This document shows positions 37,256-38,899 of a stretch of DNA of 38,899 nucleotides, one piece after another. The notes under the pieces were generated by a model. That model saw nothing but the letters and a program-made list of their open reading frames with translations, searched no databases and was not told where the DNA came from. This DNA comes from a virus, in the IMG/VR virus record IMGVR_UViG_3300037172_000103, positions 1 to 38,899 of that record. The stretch is one strand, 5' to 3'. The stretch's first letter is position 1. The number at the start of each line of letters is the position of its first letter. The position numbers were made by a program, and so were the translations under genes.

Positions 37256-38479
37256 TTACACCGCCAACATGCGGCGACGTCGCTGCGCTGCCAGTGCCGC
37301 ATTCGCAGCCTGAGCCGCGGCTGTGGCCTTCGCGCAGGCCTTGCAGGCTCCGCACGGGCATGAGCAGCTCATGTCGTCGCCTTTGGCCTTGGCGGCCGTA
37401 CCGGTGCAGCCCTTGCAAGGCTCACAGGAGCAATCGCAGAAAGTTTGGTCGTCGTCTTCCGCTTTGGCGGCCGCGGCCAGCGTTGGGTCGGTTCCTTCCG
37501 CGCGTGCCCCGGATCCTCCAGGCTTTTTCACGCCATATTTTTCGAGCACGCTATCGAGCGTGCCCACGCGATCGGCCAGACCTGCCTTCACCGCATCGCC
37601 GGCGAGCAGACTGCGTCCCTGGCCGAAACCATCGCGCACCGCGGCCTGCGACGTCCCGCGATGCTGGGCCACGGCTTTAATAAAGCTGCTGTTGACCGAA
37701 TCCACCTGGGATTGCAGGTAAGCCTGCGCTTCATCGGAAAGCGGCTGCGAAGACGATCCCTCCGCCTTGTATTTGCCGGCCTTGATGATGGTCACTTTCA
37801 CGCCTTCATTCTCGAGCGCTTTTGACATGTCCTGGTGGACCATATACACGCCGATCGAGCCGCACTGTCCGCTGGGCGTGCAAACCACTTCACTCGCGGC
37901 CGAGGCCAACCAGTAAGCCGCGCTGCAGGCCATGGCGTTCGAGACGGCCGTCACCGGTTTCACCTTGCGCGCGTCGTAAATCTCCTGGGCGAGTTCCATC
38001 ACGCCCTCCACCGATCCGCCGGGCGAGTCCACATCGAACACAATGGCTTTGCAGTTGCCATCCTGGAGCGCCTGGCGGAATTGGGCGGTAAGCGCCTGAA
38101 TGGATCCGCCGCCGCTTCCGGAAATCTCGCTCATCATGCTCATGCGGTGCGAAATAATTCCCGTCATGGGGATGAGTGCCACGCTGCCGGGCGCTGCGGC
38201 GTTGCGTTTGCCGCCTGCGCCCATCATGGGCAGGTGGGGCAGGTCTTCATACGCATCGTCAGCTTTGTCCTGGGCGACGATGTAGCGCGCCTCGAGCGCC
38301 TCGTGTCCCAGATATCCGCTGGCCGCGTTGGCTTCAGCGATGCGATCGCGAATCTCTTCCGGCGTCCACTTCATGCCGGCAGCCTGGTAGCGAATCAGTT
38401 CTTGCATGCGCAGCAGTGTCTCTTCGCGCAGGGCCCAGATGTGGCTTTCGAACTCGGCGATGATGCGGGCGTACTTCAT
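37256..38479 (-). CDS. Prohead protease, S49/SppA-like, with cysteine-rich tail
   Basis: The 407-residue protein has an N-terminal helical part, then the S49 peptidase core: VALIPMTGIISHR, IVFDVDSPGGSVEGV, AMACSAAYWLASAA (probable catalytic Ser), GSIGVYMVHQDMS and IIKAGKYKAEGS (probable catalytic Lys). It is expected to mature the capsid and scaffold. The C-terminus, about residues 350-390, holds two copies of C-x-C-x-C-x2-C-x2-C (ten cysteines) separated by an Ala/Lys linker. This is not a usual part of S49 proteases. The ATG at 38479 was chosen over an upstream frame read from the array. Confidence 0.85.
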   Translation of the reverse strand: MKYARIIAEFESHIWALREETLLRMQELIRYQAAGMKWTPEEIRDRIAEANAASGYLGHEALEARYIVAQDKADDAYEDLPHLPMMGAGGKRNAAAPGSVALIPMTGIISHRMSMMSEISGSGGGSIQALTAQFRQALQDGNCKAIVFDVDSPGGSVEGVMELAQEIYDARKVKPVTAVSNAMACSAAYWLASAASEVVCTPSGQCGSIGVYMVHQDMSKALENEGVKVTIIKAGKYKAEGSSSQPLSDEAQAYLQSQVDSVNSSFIKAVAQHRGTSQAAVRDGFGQGRSLLAGDAVKAGLADRVGTLDSVLEKYGVKKPGGSGARAEGTDPTLAAAAKAEDDDQTFCDCSCEPCKGCTGTAAKAKGDDMSCSCPCGACKACAKATAAAQAANAALAAQRRRRMLAV

Positions 38480-38481
38480 AA

Positions 38482-38520
38482 GTCTCTTAGCTCCTAGCTC
38501 AGTTTCCACAGCAGCTCAGT
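38482..38520. repeat. Heptad array 24, contains a stop codon
   Basis: Units CTTAGCT and CCTAGCT, then a degenerate CAGCTCAG part. The TAG of the 95-aa gene (38494-38496) is in it, and an AGGAG lies upstream of the protease ATG. Confidence 0.7.
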
Positions 38521-38781
38521 CTCCACAGCTTTTTGCAGGTTCTCCTGCGTCCATTCCAGTTTGTTGGCCACGAGATATCCGCGCACTCCGGCGGCGAATT
38601 CCGCTCCCCGCGGCAGTTCTGGGTGGGCTTGAACGAATTTCGATTCTTCGCGCATCGCCTTCACGGCCCTGATGTCATCCCCGAGCAGCTCCGCCAGTTT
38701 GTCGAAGGCGGCGCTGCCTTTACAGCGGCGTGCCACTTCCGCATCGGGAAGACCAGGCCGGGGGTTGAAGAGTTCATCCAT
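38494..38781 (-). CDS. Small protein upstream of the protease, 95 aa
   Basis: The protein MDELFNPRPGLPDAEVARRCKGSAAFDKLAELLGDDI is helical and charged, ending VETELLWKLS with the stop in the heptad array. No ribosome site is clear before the ATG. It sits between the preceding structural gene and the protease. A scaffold or portal-associated role is possible by position only. Confidence 0.55.
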   Translation of the reverse strand: MDELFNPRPGLPDAEVARRCKGSAAFDKLAELLGDDIRAVKAMREESKFVQAHPELPRGAEFAAGVRGYLVANKLEWTQENLQKAVETELLWKLS

Positions 38782-38785
38782 AAAA

Positions 38786-38807
38786 ATATGCAGTTATGCA
38801 GTTAGCG
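38786..38807. repeat. Short heptad array 25
   Basis: The TATGCAGT unit is repeated twice and followed by TAGC. It overlaps the 3' end of the partial upstream gene. Confidence 0.6.
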
Positions 38808-38899
38808 CGAGATCGGTCAATTCCTTGGCGCTGGTTTCTTCGATCCGGTCAATCGCCATCTCGCGCAGCGCGTTGCTCCTGGCCGTCACCATCAGAGCG
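38794..38899 (-). CDS. C-terminal end of an upstream gene, cut by the window edge
   Basis: Thirty-four codons remain open from the window edge to the TAA at 38794-38796, giving ALREMAIDRIEETSAKELTDL near the end. The fragment is helical and acidic. Directly upstream of the small protein and protease, a portal or similar head gene would be expected, but the fragment is too short to identify. Confidence 0.5.
   Translation of the reverse strand, partial: ALMVTARSNALREMAIDRIEETSAKELTDLALTA

Overview
This window is most of the late region, plus the integration and early genes, of a temperate long-tailed (siphovirus-like) phage or prophage. Nearly all genes lie on the minus strand. The host is probably an Acidobacteriota member. 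That is an inference from high GC, many bacterial Ig-like (Big_2-type) and InlB-like repeat domains, Sec-type secreted proteins, and intergenic seven-base repeat arrays. No rRNA, tRNA, IS element or CRISPR array was seen, and no stretch over 300 bases lacks a gene. Terminase is not in the window and presumably lies beyond the right edge.

Layout in transcription order, from right to left. 38.9-35.0 kb: end of an upstream gene, a small protein, an S49/SppA-like prohead protease with a cysteine-rich tail, an intrinsic terminator, an HK97-fold major capsid protein and a probable decoration protein. 34.8-27.2 kb: three large proteins in tandem, each with an N-terminal signal peptide, between the capsid genes and the connector. 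27.2-22.2 kb: small head genes, a gp6-like connector carrying an inserted domain, head closure, tail completion and two paralogous tail tube proteins. 22.1-16.4 kb: tail assembly chaperones that appear to be joined by a programmed -1 frameshift (slippery heptamer CCCAAAC), an HK97 gp10-like protein and the tape measure. 16.4-8.6 kb: tail tip and fibre genes, including a glycosidase-like/Ig-like fusion, an NlpC/P60-like protein and a gpJ-like hub. 7.8-5.0 kb: lysis genes (GH24 lysozyme, holin-like protein, membrane coiled-coil protein). 4.9-2.8 kb: HU-like protein on the plus strand, then a damaged small ORF, an ASCH-domain protein and a tyrosine integrase on the minus strand. 2.7-0 kb: a leftward operon of small early genes ending in a Dam-family methyltransferase.

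A few plus-strand genes (7961, 19728, 23248) interrupt the leftward late operon and look like morons. Two of them, and the early operon, start at promoters that overlap a GGATCGC-type dyad and could share a repressor.

The most striking unexplained structure is a set of about 25 degenerate arrays with a seven-base period (units such as TTGGCAA, TTAGCTG and GCCAATT). They sit at almost every gene boundary that is not translationally coupled. Many begin exactly at the stop codon of the upstream gene, and some supply the stop codon or the Shine-Dalgarno sequence.
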